Shown here: positions 53,723-63,473 of the stretch, piece after piece
How positions within the stretch are numbered: the first letter of the stretch is position 1
Layout: each line of letters opens with the position of its first letter
NCBI RefSeq assembly: GCF_019219065.1
Contig: NZ_JAHUWK010000017.1
Location: forward strand, 1 to 63,587
Reading direction: 5' to 3'
Length of the DNA: 63,587 nt
From: Duganella sp. sic0402
GTDB taxonomy: Bacteria > Pseudomonadota > Gammaproteobacteria > Burkholderiales > Burkholderiaceae_D
Position numbers and translations under genes: made by a program
Notes under the pieces: generated by a model
The model's database searches: none
What the model was told of the DNA's origin: nothing
What the model saw: only the letters and a program-made list of their open reading frames with translations

Positions 53723-55555
53723 ATGGAAAAACTGCTACCGTACTACGAGCGCGAGTTAAGCATGCTGCGGCGCGCCGGCGCCGAGTTTGCGGGACGCTAT
53801 CCCAAGCTTGCCGGCAGCTTGCAGATGCGCGGCGAAAGCTGCGCCGATCCTCATGTTGAGCGGCTAATCCAGTCGTCCGCCTTCCTCAACGCTCGCGTGG
53901 CGCGCCTGCTGGATGACGGCTATGCCCACTTCACCGAAGCCCTGCTGGGGATGCTGTACCCGCATTTTCTGCGGCCGATTCCTTCCTGCTCGATCGCGCG
54001 CATCGACTACAGTGGCGCGCGCTCCAATGAAATCAGCAGTGTCAATGTGCTGCCGCGCGGCGCCACGCTGAAGGCGTTAGGGCAGGGCGCGGTGGTGTGC
54101 CGATTTCGCACCGTCTACGACACTGTGGTAGCGCCGGTGATCATCAGCGCGGCCGGCTTTGAACCCTATCCGCAAACGCCGCCGACGCTATCGCTGCCAC
54201 CGGACGCCGGCGTCGCCATCAGTATCCGCATTGCCTGTAGCACCGCTGGCCGCAGCCTAGCTTCACTTGGATTATCCACACTGCGCGTCCACATTGATGG
54301 CGAAGCATCGTTGTGCGCTTCCCTGCGCGACGCTATCTTCATGCACACCGCATGCTCATGCGTGGAGGCGAGCGGCCAGTGGCAGATGCTGGAACGACTG
54401 CCGCTACAGCCTGTCGGTCTGACCACCGACGAAGCGCTGCTGCCCGCCGCGCCATCCGAGCATGGGGCTTATCGGCTGCTGAGCGAATACTTCGCCTTTC
54501 CCGAAAAGTTCGACTTCGTCGATATCGACCTTGTCGCGCTGATCGCTGCCGCGCCAGAAGGCAGCTCACAGCTCACCCTGCGCCTGCTATTGCGCGACGT
54601 GCGGCCCGACACGCAAGCCGCGCGTACCCTGCGCACGCTCAGCGCGGACAACCTGCTGCTAGGCTGCACACCTATCGTCAACCTGTTCACGCAGCCTGCC
54701 ACGCCAATCCGGATCACCCATACCAGTAGCAGCTATCCGCTGATGGCGGACGAAATGCCGGGCCATGCCTGCGACATCTATAGCATCGACAGCGTGCAGA
54801 TGGTGCGCAAGACAGCGGAAGGCAGCATGGTCACGGAATTCTTTCCCTACTACTCGCTGCGTCACGGAGAAGAGGAAAGCCGCAAGGGCCGCTACTGGCT
54901 GGTGCAACGCGATGACCTGATGTCCGCTGGCCATGAACACACCATCACGCTGGTAGACCGTGACTTCTCGCCGATGCACATCGACGAGGGTACCGTCTCC
55001 GTGCGGCTGACCTGTACCAATCGCAACCTGCCGCATGGTTTGCAGTATGGACGGGCCGGTGGAGACCTCAGCACCGAAAGCCTGGCCGGCAGCTTCCCCA
55101 TCCGCATGCTGTGCCGGCCAACGCTGTCATATCGTCTCTCCAGCGAAGGCAGCCGCCAGTGGGGACTGATCGCCCACCTGGCGCTCAATCACCGCTCACT
55201 GATGCAGGAAGGCCTGCCGGCGCTGATCGCCATGCTGCGGCTGTATGCGCAGCAGGACAGCATGGTCTCGGAGCGGATGATCGCCGGTGTGATGGCGCTA
55301 AGTCATCGCCCGAGCACCGCATGGATACGCCAGGCACAAGGCAACGCCTACCTGCGCGGCGTCGAAGTAAGCGTGTCGCTGGACGAGGAAGCGTATGTCG
55401 GCACCGGCATCCACGCCTTCGCGCAGATACTCGACCAATTGTTTGCCTTGCATGTGCACCTGAACAGCTTCACGCGGCTGGTGGTGTTGTCCCATGTTAG
55501 CGGAAAGGAGTTGCTGCGATGCCCACCTCGCAACGGCGAACTGACACTGGCGTGA
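53723..55555 (+). CDS. tssF: Type VI secretion baseplate subunit TssF
   Basis: This 610-aa baseplate wedge protein starts MEKLLPYYERELSMLRRAGAEFAGRYPKLA, the invariant TssF N-terminus, followed by VERLIQSSAFLNARV and DGYAHFTEALLGMLYPHFLRPIPS. Its length is normal for the family. It forms the (TssF)2-TssG wedge with TssK and TssE. The upstream neighbour expected in most clusters (tssE or hcp) is absent; a jetD remnant lies there instead. It overlaps tssG by 37 nt. Confidence 0.96.
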   Translation: MEKLLPYYERELSMLRRAGAEFAGRYPKLAGSLQMRGESCADPHVERLIQSSAFLNARVARLLDDGYAHFTEALLGMLYPHFLRPIPSCSIARIDYSGARSNEISSVNVLPRGATLKALGQGAVVCRFRTVYDTVVAPVIISAAGFEPYPQTPPTLSLPPDAGVAISIRIACSTAGRSLASLGLSTLRVHIDGEASLCASLRDAIFMHTACSCVEASGQWQMLERLPLQPVGLTTDEALLPAAPSEHGAYRLLSEYFAFPEKFDFVDIDLVALIAAAPEGSSQLTLRLLLRDVRPDTQAARTLRTLSADNLLLGCTPIVNLFTQPATPIRITHTSSSYPLMADEMPGHACDIYSIDSVQMVRKTAEGSMVTEFFPYYSLRHGEEESRKGRYWLVQRDDLMSAGHEHTITLVDRDFSPMHIDEGTVSVRLTCTNRNLPHGLQYGRAGGDLSTESLAGSFPIRMLCRPTLSYRLSSEGSRQWGLIAHLALNHRSLMQEGLPALIAMLRLYAQQDSMVSERMIAGVMALSHRPSTAWIRQAQGNAYLRGVEVSVSLDEEAYVGTGIHAFAQILDQLFALHVHLNSFTRLVVLSHVSGKELLRCPPRNGELTLA

Positions 55556-56457
55556 TCGGCGAACTGCTAGTCCATCCGCAGCGCTTCGAATTCTTCCAGG
55601 CGGTGCGGCTGGCGGCGCAATGGCGCCGGGATCGCGTGCGCTTCCGTAATCGTCTTGCGCTGAGCTACGCACCGAACCAGATCGAAAACATCAGCATGGA
55701 CGATAACAGCGTACGCATCACGCCTGCTTTTATTGGCTTTCTGGGCAGTCAAGGCGTGCTACCGCTGCATTACTCCGAACGCATTGCCCGCCACGAAAAA
55801 GATCACAACGATGGCGGTCCGCGCGCCTTCCTCGGCATACTATCGCATCGCCCAGTGGAGATGTTTTATCAGGCATGGGCGCGTAACCGCCCGGAATGCG
55901 TGAGCGCAGACTATCTTGACCTATTGAACGCGCTGGCCGGCACACAATACAGTGACGGCGCCATCGACCGCGAAACGCTGGCCCGCTACGCGATGCACAT
56001 CCGCAGCCGTACCTTCACCGCACCGCAGATGGCCAGCATGTACACGGAATACTTTGGGGTGGCTGTAAAGGTGGAGCAGCTAGTCGGCGAATGGGCCACG
56101 CTGCCCACTGATGATCAGGCGCAGCTGGGGCGTGCCAACGTCGATCTGGACGGCGGTGTGATGCTCGGCAGCCGTGCATACAGCTGCGATGCGCGTGTCC
56201 GGCTGCGTATCGGACCATTGGGCCGGGAGCGCTACACCAGCTTCCTGAACGGTCAAACGTCAGCGCAAAAACTGCACGCCATGCTCAAACTGCACTGTGG
56301 TGTGGGCATGACGTGGGAAGTGCGTCTGCTGCTGCGCGGGCAGGAGATGCAAGGCGCGCTGCTGGATGCCAACAGCCGTCTGGGTGTCACCACCCGGCTG
56401 CAAAGCGGTCCGTCTAAGGAAGACCACGACGAGTTGATGTATTTGCTGCATAGCTAA
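55519..56457 (+). CDS. tssG: Type VI secretion baseplate subunit TssG
   Basis: This 312-aa baseplate protein is normal in length. Family segments are HPQRFEFFQAVRLA, IGFLGSQGVLPLHYSERIA, GPRAFLGILSHRPVEMFYQAW, MYTEYFGVAVKVEQLVGEW and LGSRAYSCDARVRLRIGPL. The start lies within tssF. It is followed by vgrG after 9 nt, so baseplate and spike are co-expressed. Confidence 0.95.
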   Translation: MPTSQRRTDTGVIGELLVHPQRFEFFQAVRLAAQWRRDRVRFRNRLALSYAPNQIENISMDDNSVRITPAFIGFLGSQGVLPLHYSERIARHEKDHNDGGPRAFLGILSHRPVEMFYQAWARNRPECVSADYLDLLNALAGTQYSDGAIDRETLARYAMHIRSRTFTAPQMASMYTEYFGVAVKVEQLVGEWATLPTDDQAQLGRANVDLDGGVMLGSRAYSCDARVRLRIGPLGRERYTSFLNGQTSAQKLHAMLKLHCGVGMTWEVRLLLRGQEMQGALLDANSRLGVTTRLQSGPSKEDHDELMYLLHS

Positions 56458-56466
56458 GGAGCCACT

Positions 56467-59256
56467 GTGGAAAGCGACAGCAATTTTTTCACCTTCATGG
56501 CATTGGCCAAGGAACTGGTGACGGACAACCGTCCGTTGCGGCTACGCCTCGACCTGCCCGGCGGCGCCAATGAAGACATGCTGCTGCCGCAGCGCGTGTA
56601 TGGATCGGAGAGTATCTGCGGCGGCATCGAATACCGTGTGCTGTGCGTCTCCGTCAACGCCCAGCTGCCACTAAAACAACTGATCGCTGTGTCAGCGGTG
56701 CTGGAATTCGTTACTGATCGCGGCGGCTTGCGCAGCGTGTGCGGTATCGTTACCGAAGCTAGCTCCGGCGACAGCGATGGCGGCTTGGCCAGCTATCAAC
56801 TGGTGCTGCGCGATGCACTGGCGATCCTGGAAAAACGCAGCAACACGCGCGTGTTCCGCAACATGAACGAAATGGAAATCGTCCAGCGCATCCTCAACGA
56901 ATGGCGGCAGAAAAGCCCCCTACTGGGCACCTGCTTCAATCACGAAGTCGATGAAGCCTTCAGTCAGCGTAGTTATCCCAAGCGCGAATTCACTATGCAG
57001 TACAACGAATCGGACGCCGCTTTTATCCGTCGTCTTCTGAAGCGACGCGGTATCTGCTGGTATATCCGTGCCGCCGACGCTGGCCACACGCTGGTCCTAT
57101 TCAACAGCGCCGACAGCCTACGCCAGAATGCCGCCGGCACCATCCGCTACCACCGCGATAACGCTACCGAGGAACGCGACACCATCACCGCCTGGAGCGC
57201 GGTACGCAGTCTGCAACCCGGCACGGTCACGCGTCATAGCTGGGACTATATGAATCCACAGGGCAGGGACTTCATGTTGGTGGGAGCCAGCAGTGGCATC
57301 GACCAGGGCGTGAGCGGCAACGAACTGGCTGCCAGCCTGGACGACTACCAGATCCTGCCGCCGCACGCCGGCGATGACAACGAAGACCTGTTCCGCCTCG
57401 GCCAGTTGCGCATGAGTCGTCACGACTACGAGTCGAAATGCTTCCACGGCGAAGGCAGTGTGCGCGACTTGTGCGCTGGCGAGTACTTCACGCTGGCCGA
57501 GCATCCGGAAGTGGACGCGCATCCGCCCGAAGAGCGCGACTTTGTCGTCACCGCCTTGCAGGTGCTTGCCCAAAACAACCTGCCCCAAGCCCTTGCTGCG
57601 CGTGTAGAGCGTCTATTTACCCGTAGCCGTTGGGTGCACGGCGGGGGAGAACTAGACATGCTGCGAGATATGGCCGACAAAGTCGCCAACGGCCCGGTGC
57701 GTATGCATATCCAGTTTATCGCTGTACGGCGAGGCGTACCTATCGTCTCTGCCTTCGATCCGCGCATAGATGTGCCGCAGGCGCAAATGCAAAGTGCCAT
57801 CGTGGTAGGGCCGGATGGCGAAGAAGTCCACTGCGACCAATTAGGTCGCGTCAAAATTCGCTTTCCGGGAACCCGCCTGGAGGACCACGAGGAAGCAGCA
57901 GGCTCAGGCGCATCCGACACAGAAACCGACTCCGCCTGGGTACGAGTCGCTTCCAACTGGGCCGGCAACGGCCCTGGAGCACTCCAGCAGTGCGGCACAC
58001 TGAGCTTGCCGCGTATCGGTACCGAAGTCTTGGTCACTTTCCTCGGCGGTGATCCCGACAAACCAATCATCATTGCTCAAATTTACAATCAAGACGCCCC
58101 TCCTATCTCACTGAGCAACGCCGGTGCCTTACCGGGAAACCGTTACCTATCAGGTATTAAGAGCAGAGAATTCAAGGATGGTCGTTCCAGCCAACTTTGT
58201 TTTGATGACACCCAAGGAGAAATTAGCGTGCAATTGGCTAGTGATCACGGGAATACGCAGCTCAACCTTGGCTTTCTTACCGAACCCAAGGCGAATGGTT
58301 ATGGGGCCTCACGTGGTGAGGGCGCCGAATTAGCAAGTGATGAGCAAATTGTGCTTCGCGCTGCCAAAGGAATTCTGCTCTCCGCTTGGCAACGTACAAA
58401 GGGCGACGATAAACAAATGGCGCGGCATCAATTTCTTGAACTGATGGGCGACTGTACTGAGTTGATCAAATCACTCGGCGAATCCGCTGGGAGCCATCAA
58501 GCAAAAGGAGTTGATACATCCGAGCAGGAAAGTCTACATGCCGCGTTCTCAGCATGGGAAGCGGGCAGTAACACGCTGCCCGCAGCAACGGGGGGCGGGA
58601 GGCCCATGATCGCCATTAGCGCTCCAGCTGGGATTAGCTTTGCTTCCCCCAAATCAATCGTAAGTTATGCCGGCACCTGCCTCAATATCGTAGCTCAACG
58701 CAATCTACAGATGACCGCAGGCGAGCGTGCGACGCTAAATGCTGGTCGTGGCATCTCGATGTTCGCGCAAGGCGATGGCATTGATCTGATTGCACACCAA
58801 GGCAAGTTGCTCATTCAAACTCAGCGCGACGAAACCGAACTCAATTCCGCAAAGGATGTGAAGCTTACCGCGACGGAAGGAAAGATCTATGGCATGGCCA
58901 AAGAAATTGTCCTGATTGCAGAGGACGGATCATTCATCAAGATTGGTGGCGGAATAACCCTAGGGACAAATGGAACGATTACCCATCACGGCTCCAGTTT
59001 TCCGTTCAAGGGTTCTTCGACAATGACAGCGGTGTTGCCTAAATTCGAAAGCGGTAGCGGAGATGCGAAATTCCAAGCCCGCTATTACGCTCATATGGAT
59101 GGTGGAGTACCCGCACCTGACTTGGACATTGTTAGCACTGTCAGCGATGGAAGCAGCAAGGAGGAGCGCAGTGACAATGATGGAAAAACACAGCTGATAG
59201 AGCGCGGCGCCATGCACCAGGTGACCGCGAAGGCCATGAAAAATCAAAAGGTGTGA
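56467..59256 (+). CDS. vgrG: Type VI secretion spike protein VgrG (TssI) with C-terminal extension
   Basis: This 929-aa protein has a gp27-like N-terminal half, the YPKREFTMQYNESDAAFIRRLLKRRGICWYIR region given here by its core FIRRLLKRRGICWYI. A gp5-like OB fold follows (QLGRVKIRFPG, SAWVRVASNWAGNGPGALQQ, RIGTEVLVTFLGGDPDKPII). Next is a DUF2345 beta-helix (about residues 680-850). A terminal segment (PAPDLDIVSTVSDGSSKEE, DNDGKTQLIERG) resembles a transthyretin-like domain used for cargo docking. The start is GTG, supported by TAAGGAG 7 nt upstream. Base composition drops sharply near 58090, where the conserved core ends, as if the tail had been exchanged together with the cargo genes. Confidence 0.95.
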   Translation: MESDSNFFTFMALAKELVTDNRPLRLRLDLPGGANEDMLLPQRVYGSESICGGIEYRVLCVSVNAQLPLKQLIAVSAVLEFVTDRGGLRSVCGIVTEASSGDSDGGLASYQLVLRDALAILEKRSNTRVFRNMNEMEIVQRILNEWRQKSPLLGTCFNHEVDEAFSQRSYPKREFTMQYNESDAAFIRRLLKRRGICWYIRAADAGHTLVLFNSADSLRQNAAGTIRYHRDNATEERDTITAWSAVRSLQPGTVTRHSWDYMNPQGRDFMLVGASSGIDQGVSGNELAASLDDYQILPPHAGDDNEDLFRLGQLRMSRHDYESKCFHGEGSVRDLCAGEYFTLAEHPEVDAHPPEERDFVVTALQVLAQNNLPQALAARVERLFTRSRWVHGGGELDMLRDMADKVANGPVRMHIQFIAVRRGVPIVSAFDPRIDVPQAQMQSAIVVGPDGEEVHCDQLGRVKIRFPGTRLEDHEEAAGSGASDTETDSAWVRVASNWAGNGPGALQQCGTLSLPRIGTEVLVTFLGGDPDKPIIIAQIYNQDAPPISLSNAGALPGNRYLSGIKSREFKDGRSSQLCFDDTQGEISVQLASDHGNTQLNLGFLTEPKANGYGASRGEGAELASDEQIVLRAAKGILLSAWQRTKGDDKQMARHQFLELMGDCTELIKSLGESAGSHQAKGVDTSEQESLHAAFSAWEAGSNTLPAATGGGRPMIAISAPAGISFASPKSIVSYAGTCLNIVAQRNLQMTAGERATLNAGRGISMFAQGDGIDLIAHQGKLLIQTQRDETELNSAKDVKLTATEGKIYGMAKEIVLIAEDGSFIKIGGGITLGTNGTITHHGSSFPFKGSSTMTAVLPKFESGSGDAKFQARYYAHMDGGVPAPDLDIVSTVSDGSSKEERSDNDGKTQLIERGAMHQVTAKAMKNQKV

Positions 59257-59261
59257 TGATC

Positions 59262-61508
59262 ATGACCGAAGAGAATATCTATCCGAAGAAGCCCTATCAG
59301 GTCGGTGTGGCGAACACCGTAACGATGACGAATCGCAGCAAAGACAAAATTCTTCCAGTACGACACAACACACCAGGGAATATCATCTTGGTCCATGGCG
59401 TGAACGATATTGGGACATCTTATGCGGCAGTGGAGCGAGGACTGTGTGAAGGGCTGGCGACGCGCTTAAGTGGTGAGCTTACGCCAGCCAGCTACAAACT
59501 CCCAACCGCTGACGATGGTAAGCGTCTTATGGATGACCCGGATGCTGTTTTTTTCAAGCGAACCATTGATACCGAAACCTTGAGCCCAGTAATCCCTTTT
59601 TATTGGGGGTATCGTGAAGAAAAAGACCGAGTACAGCTGAACGCGAAGCTGTCGCGTGGTCAAGCCTTGGACCGCAATGGAAATCGCTTGGATAGGGACT
59701 TCAGCAAAGGTGGTGGACCGTTTGCAAATGCCACAACTACCCTGCCGGATATGTGGAATAAAGGAAAATGGGGTGTCGCGCGCGCCCTGGACCGGGCCCA
59801 GCATGATGCAACTCATCCGGTTTTGAATAATCCCGGCAGGATGTATATGATCCTCGCCGCTCGGCGCTTAGCTGCATTGATTTGCATGATTCGTGACTAC
59901 GACAAGGATGAAACGGTTTCTATTGTCGCTCATAGTCAGGGCTGCTTGATCAGCCTTTTGGCACAGGCTTTTCTTCTGGATCCCAGCATCAAGAAAGAGC
60001 AGCCGAATGCTCGTCCTGCAGATACGCTGATCTTGACCCATCCGCCATATAGCTTGATTGATGAAATTGCACCATCGGTAAGAATTGTTGATCGCTTTAG
60101 CGATGAGGATCCAGCCATGGTTGGAAGGTATAGCTCTATAGATGGCATACAAACCGCTGATGCTCGATTAAGAACACTTTCCAACATCGTGCGTGGAGTT
60201 TGGTCCTCCAAGCATACAGCTCCTGTCCTGTCCGAACTGTCGGACTCAAAGAAACACTGCGGTGCGGTAGGTAAGCAATGGCGTGCTGAGGCTGATCGTG
60301 ATAATCGCGGAAAGGTTTATTTGTACTTCTGTCCTGAGGACATGACGGTAGCCTTGGAGAATGTCCTAGGAATCGGCTGGCAGGGAGTCCCAACCTTTCA
60401 GCGAGTTGCAGCAAATAATAAACGTCGTGAAGCTCTTTACAAACCGCTGGCCGAGTTAGGGGAAGGCTTTCGACAAAGGGTATTCACGGCTAAAAAACGG
60501 CCCGATCCGGTGTCAGGAAAGCCAGTCATGCTTGGTCCCGCCGATAGCCCGTTTTATTTTGTACTGCGCCAGCCCGGTGAAAAAGATTATGTGCATACCG
60601 AGGTAAGTGACACTTGGATGAGCAAAATGTTCGTCCGTGGCCATCTCGATGCCACACGAGTCCCCAGACTGGGGCGGCAAGAAGTGGAAATGCGCAACCA
60701 AGGGATTCGTACAATCAATGGTGAAGCGCTAAAGGTTCCTGTAGAGGCAAGTATGCATGAGGGGGCGCTTCATGATGCCAAAGGTCGCCAAGGGGCAAGC
60801 GAGCGGGTCGACCCCATTGATGCCTCCATCGCCCTTACAAGTAACTATGGACTAATAAATGTTTGGCAGTGTATGGAGCATCGCGTTGAAGCAGATCGCG
60901 TTCAGGTTACTCGTGCAACAGTCAGTCCATTCCCGAGTGTGTATGGTGGTGCCGCCATGCCGGTAAATGACTTGGCAGCCGCTGTTCAAGCGATTTTGAA
61001 CAGCGACAAGCAGCCGGAAGCTTGTTGTGAGGTTTTGGAGGCCTATGCTTGCTCCAGTTCGCTTTTTTCCTATACAGCTACTTCCCCACCAAAAATCCTT
61101 ATTAAGCGTACGGAGACGTGGAATGAGGCCAGGTTGCGCTGGCAACAGCAAATCGTCCCTCGCTCATTCCATGGCGCTATCTTCGGTGGCCAAGCGAACC
61201 ATCGCAATGTGACCGCATATGACGTCGCCATCGGCGGCGGCAAGGCATCTAGCGATCGGCCCTTTTATGCCTATTTATGCCAAGTGGCTGACTGGCGTCT
61301 TCAGAATAATGAAGCCGTCGATCGAGCTGGAATTCGCAAGTGGAGTTTTTTTCTGAGAAAACATGACACTTATTTTTCAGTCGAAAAAGATTGGCGAAAA
61401 AAACTAATCGAAGGTAATCGGGATTATTACTCAACAGGTCTCTTGCCTAAGCTTCCGGTGCTCCCTGATGGTTTACCCATAAGCGTAGTCTGCGAATTGA
61501 AGAGTTGA
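59262..61508 (+). CDS. tle3: Tle3-like T6SS phospholipase effector (DUF3274)
   Basis: This 748-aa alpha/beta-hydrolase has an oxyanion-type segment NIILVHGVNDIGTSY and nucleophile elbow VAHSQG with Ser225. The long C-terminal DUF3274 part is characteristic of the Tle3 antibacterial lipases, which hydrolyse membrane phospholipids in the target periplasm. The start at 59262 has AGGTG 8 nt upstream; in-frame GTG 59253 and ATG 59256 are less well spaced. The following gene is the Tla3 adaptor and the preceding one the VgrG carrier, as in the P. aeruginosa vgrG2b locus. GC content is clearly lower than in the T6SS structural genes. I see no Tli3-type immunity gene in the window. Confidence 0.85.
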   Translation: MTEENIYPKKPYQVGVANTVTMTNRSKDKILPVRHNTPGNIILVHGVNDIGTSYAAVERGLCEGLATRLSGELTPASYKLPTADDGKRLMDDPDAVFFKRTIDTETLSPVIPFYWGYREEKDRVQLNAKLSRGQALDRNGNRLDRDFSKGGGPFANATTTLPDMWNKGKWGVARALDRAQHDATHPVLNNPGRMYMILAARRLAALICMIRDYDKDETVSIVAHSQGCLISLLAQAFLLDPSIKKEQPNARPADTLILTHPPYSLIDEIAPSVRIVDRFSDEDPAMVGRYSSIDGIQTADARLRTLSNIVRGVWSSKHTAPVLSELSDSKKHCGAVGKQWRAEADRDNRGKVYLYFCPEDMTVALENVLGIGWQGVPTFQRVAANNKRREALYKPLAELGEGFRQRVFTAKKRPDPVSGKPVMLGPADSPFYFVLRQPGEKDYVHTEVSDTWMSKMFVRGHLDATRVPRLGRQEVEMRNQGIRTINGEALKVPVEASMHEGALHDAKGRQGASERVDPIDASIALTSNYGLINVWQCMEHRVEADRVQVTRATVSPFPSVYGGAAMPVNDLAAAVQAILNSDKQPEACCEVLEAYACSSSLFSYTATSPPKILIKRTETWNEARLRWQQQIVPRSFHGAIFGGQANHRNVTAYDVAIGGGKASSDRPFYAYLCQVADWRLQNNEAVDRAGIRKWSFFLRKHDTYFSVEKDWRKKLIEGNRDYYSTGLLPKLPVLPDGLPISVVCELKS

Positions 61509-61518
61509 GAGGTCTATT

Positions 61519-63153
61519 ATGAATATGCGACTTGCATGGACAAAATTTAGGGTAATCATTACCGCCAGTTTGGCAATGGTAATAATGATATGCATCTTTT
61601 GCTTCGTTGAAATCAGATCTTTTGGAGAGAGAAAAATGACAGTGCGAATCCCTTCTGTCTCAGTTGATGCGAAGAGTGGCATGTATAGTAAAGAATATAT
61701 ACTTGAGATCATCGGTTTAGGTGTCACGTTGGACAAATATCGTCAAGGAGCACTATGGGATGCTATCGCAAAGGGGGATCCTTATTCGACCGTAAGAGAC
61801 ATGAATCCCAAGAACTACCCATGGGATTCGGGCGACCAAATGACCCAATCGGGATCACGCGAAGGAGCAAGTCTCGAGAACGCGATACTTGATGTACCCC
61901 GCTATTGGGGAATCCCGGCATTTAATGCCGCACCGCGATACGTTGGTGAAGAATGCGAAGATCGGCCAGATCGTCCTCAAGCAGGAATTGTTCGCGCGGC
62001 GGGAGGAATGCACATTCTTATTCTTGCTGGCCGTGAATTGTCAGAGCGACCTGACCACATTCTTGAAAAGATATTTATTTTTTTTGATCAGCATCCTAGC
62101 GTGCCTTTTATCGTACTGGGGTCCGCAGACAGCACTTATGTAAGGACGGACACAGTATTACCACACGGGGTTATCACGACGGGCCATAGTGTTCCCGAGA
62201 TGCCGGACGCTTCGGCTGTTTTTGTGATTGCGAGAAGGGAACGTGTAGACGCTATTCGCCACTTTGTATTCAGGGATCTAGAAGAGCCTCAGCCCGACGT
62301 GAATGTATTGAATAGGGATGGTGTGGCGCGGCGCGTTTGGCTCAACTCTTTGGCTCTGGAGAAGAAAGTGCCGACACCCCCAGAGAAAACCCAGTCTTCC
62401 TACCACTATGGTCGTCAACCAACCGGGGAAGAATGGTTAGCGGACTTGGAGGTATTTTCCAAGCAGTTCGATCCATCCGCCCCCAGCCAGGCTGGCTTCA
62501 AGCTGAGCGACCTTGTGAGCAACAAGCCACGGCTGTCTCGCCATTGGCGGCCCAAACCCTGGTTTCCCGTTCCCTGGAATACCGAACAATTAAACCAATT
62601 CGACATGTTACCGACGCTAGGATTTTTGCATCGCCCGGTCTTCGTCAAGATGACGGACGATAATGGCAAAAAGCTCAAAAATAAAGCTGACCGCGAGGCC
62701 AAACTTTGGGAGGGATGGAAGGACGCCCTTAGCACCTTGCCTGCTGCCCAGCGTCCCATTGCACCTGCGCGCGTTATTGTGGCAACCGGCGGTAAAACCT
62801 CACAGCTGCTCGACTTTCATAGTCTGCTCAGAAAGGTGAATGAAGAAGGTGGCCCCAAATTCGAGCCTGCCGAAGCCAACAAGTTCGTAGATATGGATCG
62901 CCGCCTAGGCAACACCGGTGCTGCGACATTTTTTATGCAGACTGCTATCGGTATCTTGGGGAGCTATCGCGAAGGCGGGATCAGTGCGGTGTTCAATTTA
63001 CGTGATCCTGATGAAGCCAGCATCGTTTTTATCAGCCCCCCCTCCGATCAGCAACGCAAGAATCAACAGCATCCGATCGGCGGTGACGTATTCCAAAATG
63101 CTACGATTCCCTTGGTCGACCCTAAGAATTACGAAGAGCCTGTACTCAAATAA
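61519..63153 (+). CDS. tla3: Tla3-like T6SS lipase adaptor (DUF2875)
   Basis: This 544-aa protein has a single N-terminal membrane or signal segment (RVIITASLAMVIMICIFCFVE). The body matches the DUF2875 layout: VPRYWGIPAFNAAPRYVG, GMHILILAGRELSERPDH, FFDQHPSVPFIVLGSADS, LDFHSLLRKVNEEGG and GNTGAATFFMQTAIGILGSYREGG. In P. aeruginosa Tla3 binds Tle3 in the periplasm-facing step and hands it to VgrG2b. It lies 10 nt after tle3 and 9 nt before the PAAR gene, so effector, adaptor and tip are made together. Low GC matches tle3. Confidence 0.82.
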   Translation: MNMRLAWTKFRVIITASLAMVIMICIFCFVEIRSFGERKMTVRIPSVSVDAKSGMYSKEYILEIIGLGVTLDKYRQGALWDAIAKGDPYSTVRDMNPKNYPWDSGDQMTQSGSREGASLENAILDVPRYWGIPAFNAAPRYVGEECEDRPDRPQAGIVRAAGGMHILILAGRELSERPDHILEKIFIFFDQHPSVPFIVLGSADSTYVRTDTVLPHGVITTGHSVPEMPDASAVFVIARRERVDAIRHFVFRDLEEPQPDVNVLNRDGVARRVWLNSLALEKKVPTPPEKTQSSYHYGRQPTGEEWLADLEVFSKQFDPSAPSQAGFKLSDLVSNKPRLSRHWRPKPWFPVPWNTEQLNQFDMLPTLGFLHRPVFVKMTDDNGKKLKNKADREAKLWEGWKDALSTLPAAQRPIAPARVIVATGGKTSQLLDFHSLLRKVNEEGGPKFEPAEANKFVDMDRRLGNTGAATFFMQTAIGILGSYREGGISAVFNLRDPDEASIVFISPPSDQQRKNQQHPIGGDVFQNATIPLVDPKNYEEPVLK

Positions 63154-63162
63154 GGAGCGGAT

Positions 63163-63432
63163 ATGCGAAAGGTGATCTGTGTCGGTGACGACACCAGCCA
63201 CGGGGGCAAGGTAATGAGCAGCAGCGCTCCCCACTTTACAGTTGCAGGCAAAGCTGTCGCGTGCATAGGGGACAAATGTACTTGCCCAGTACAAGGACAC
63301 GGAGGTGTTTGCTCAATTATCGAAGGAGACAGCAAGCATACGATAGACGGCCGTCCGGTTGCCTATGAGGGCCATAAGACCAGCTGTGGCGCCACGCTGT
63401 TGGCAACGAATGAGCAGCTTTATCAGGCATAG
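63163..63432 (+). CDS. PAAR-domain spike-tip protein
   Basis: This 89-aa single PAAR domain caps the VgrG spike: VICVGDDTSHGGKVMS, VACIGDKCTCPVQGHGG, SIIEGDSKHTIDGRPVAYEGHKTSCGATLL. Conserved His and Cys should bind the tip zinc. It carries no toxin extension. A strong AAGGAG Shine-Dalgarno precedes the ATG. It is the last gene of the cargo module before an insertion sequence. Confidence 0.94.
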   Translation: MRKVICVGDDTSHGGKVMSSSAPHFTVAGKAVACIGDKCTCPVQGHGGVCSIIEGDSKHTIDGRPVAYEGHKTSCGATLLATNEQLYQA

Positions 63433-63473
63433 TCCCTTGAGAAATGCCGAGGAACTCGCTCTGTAGTGGTTTA

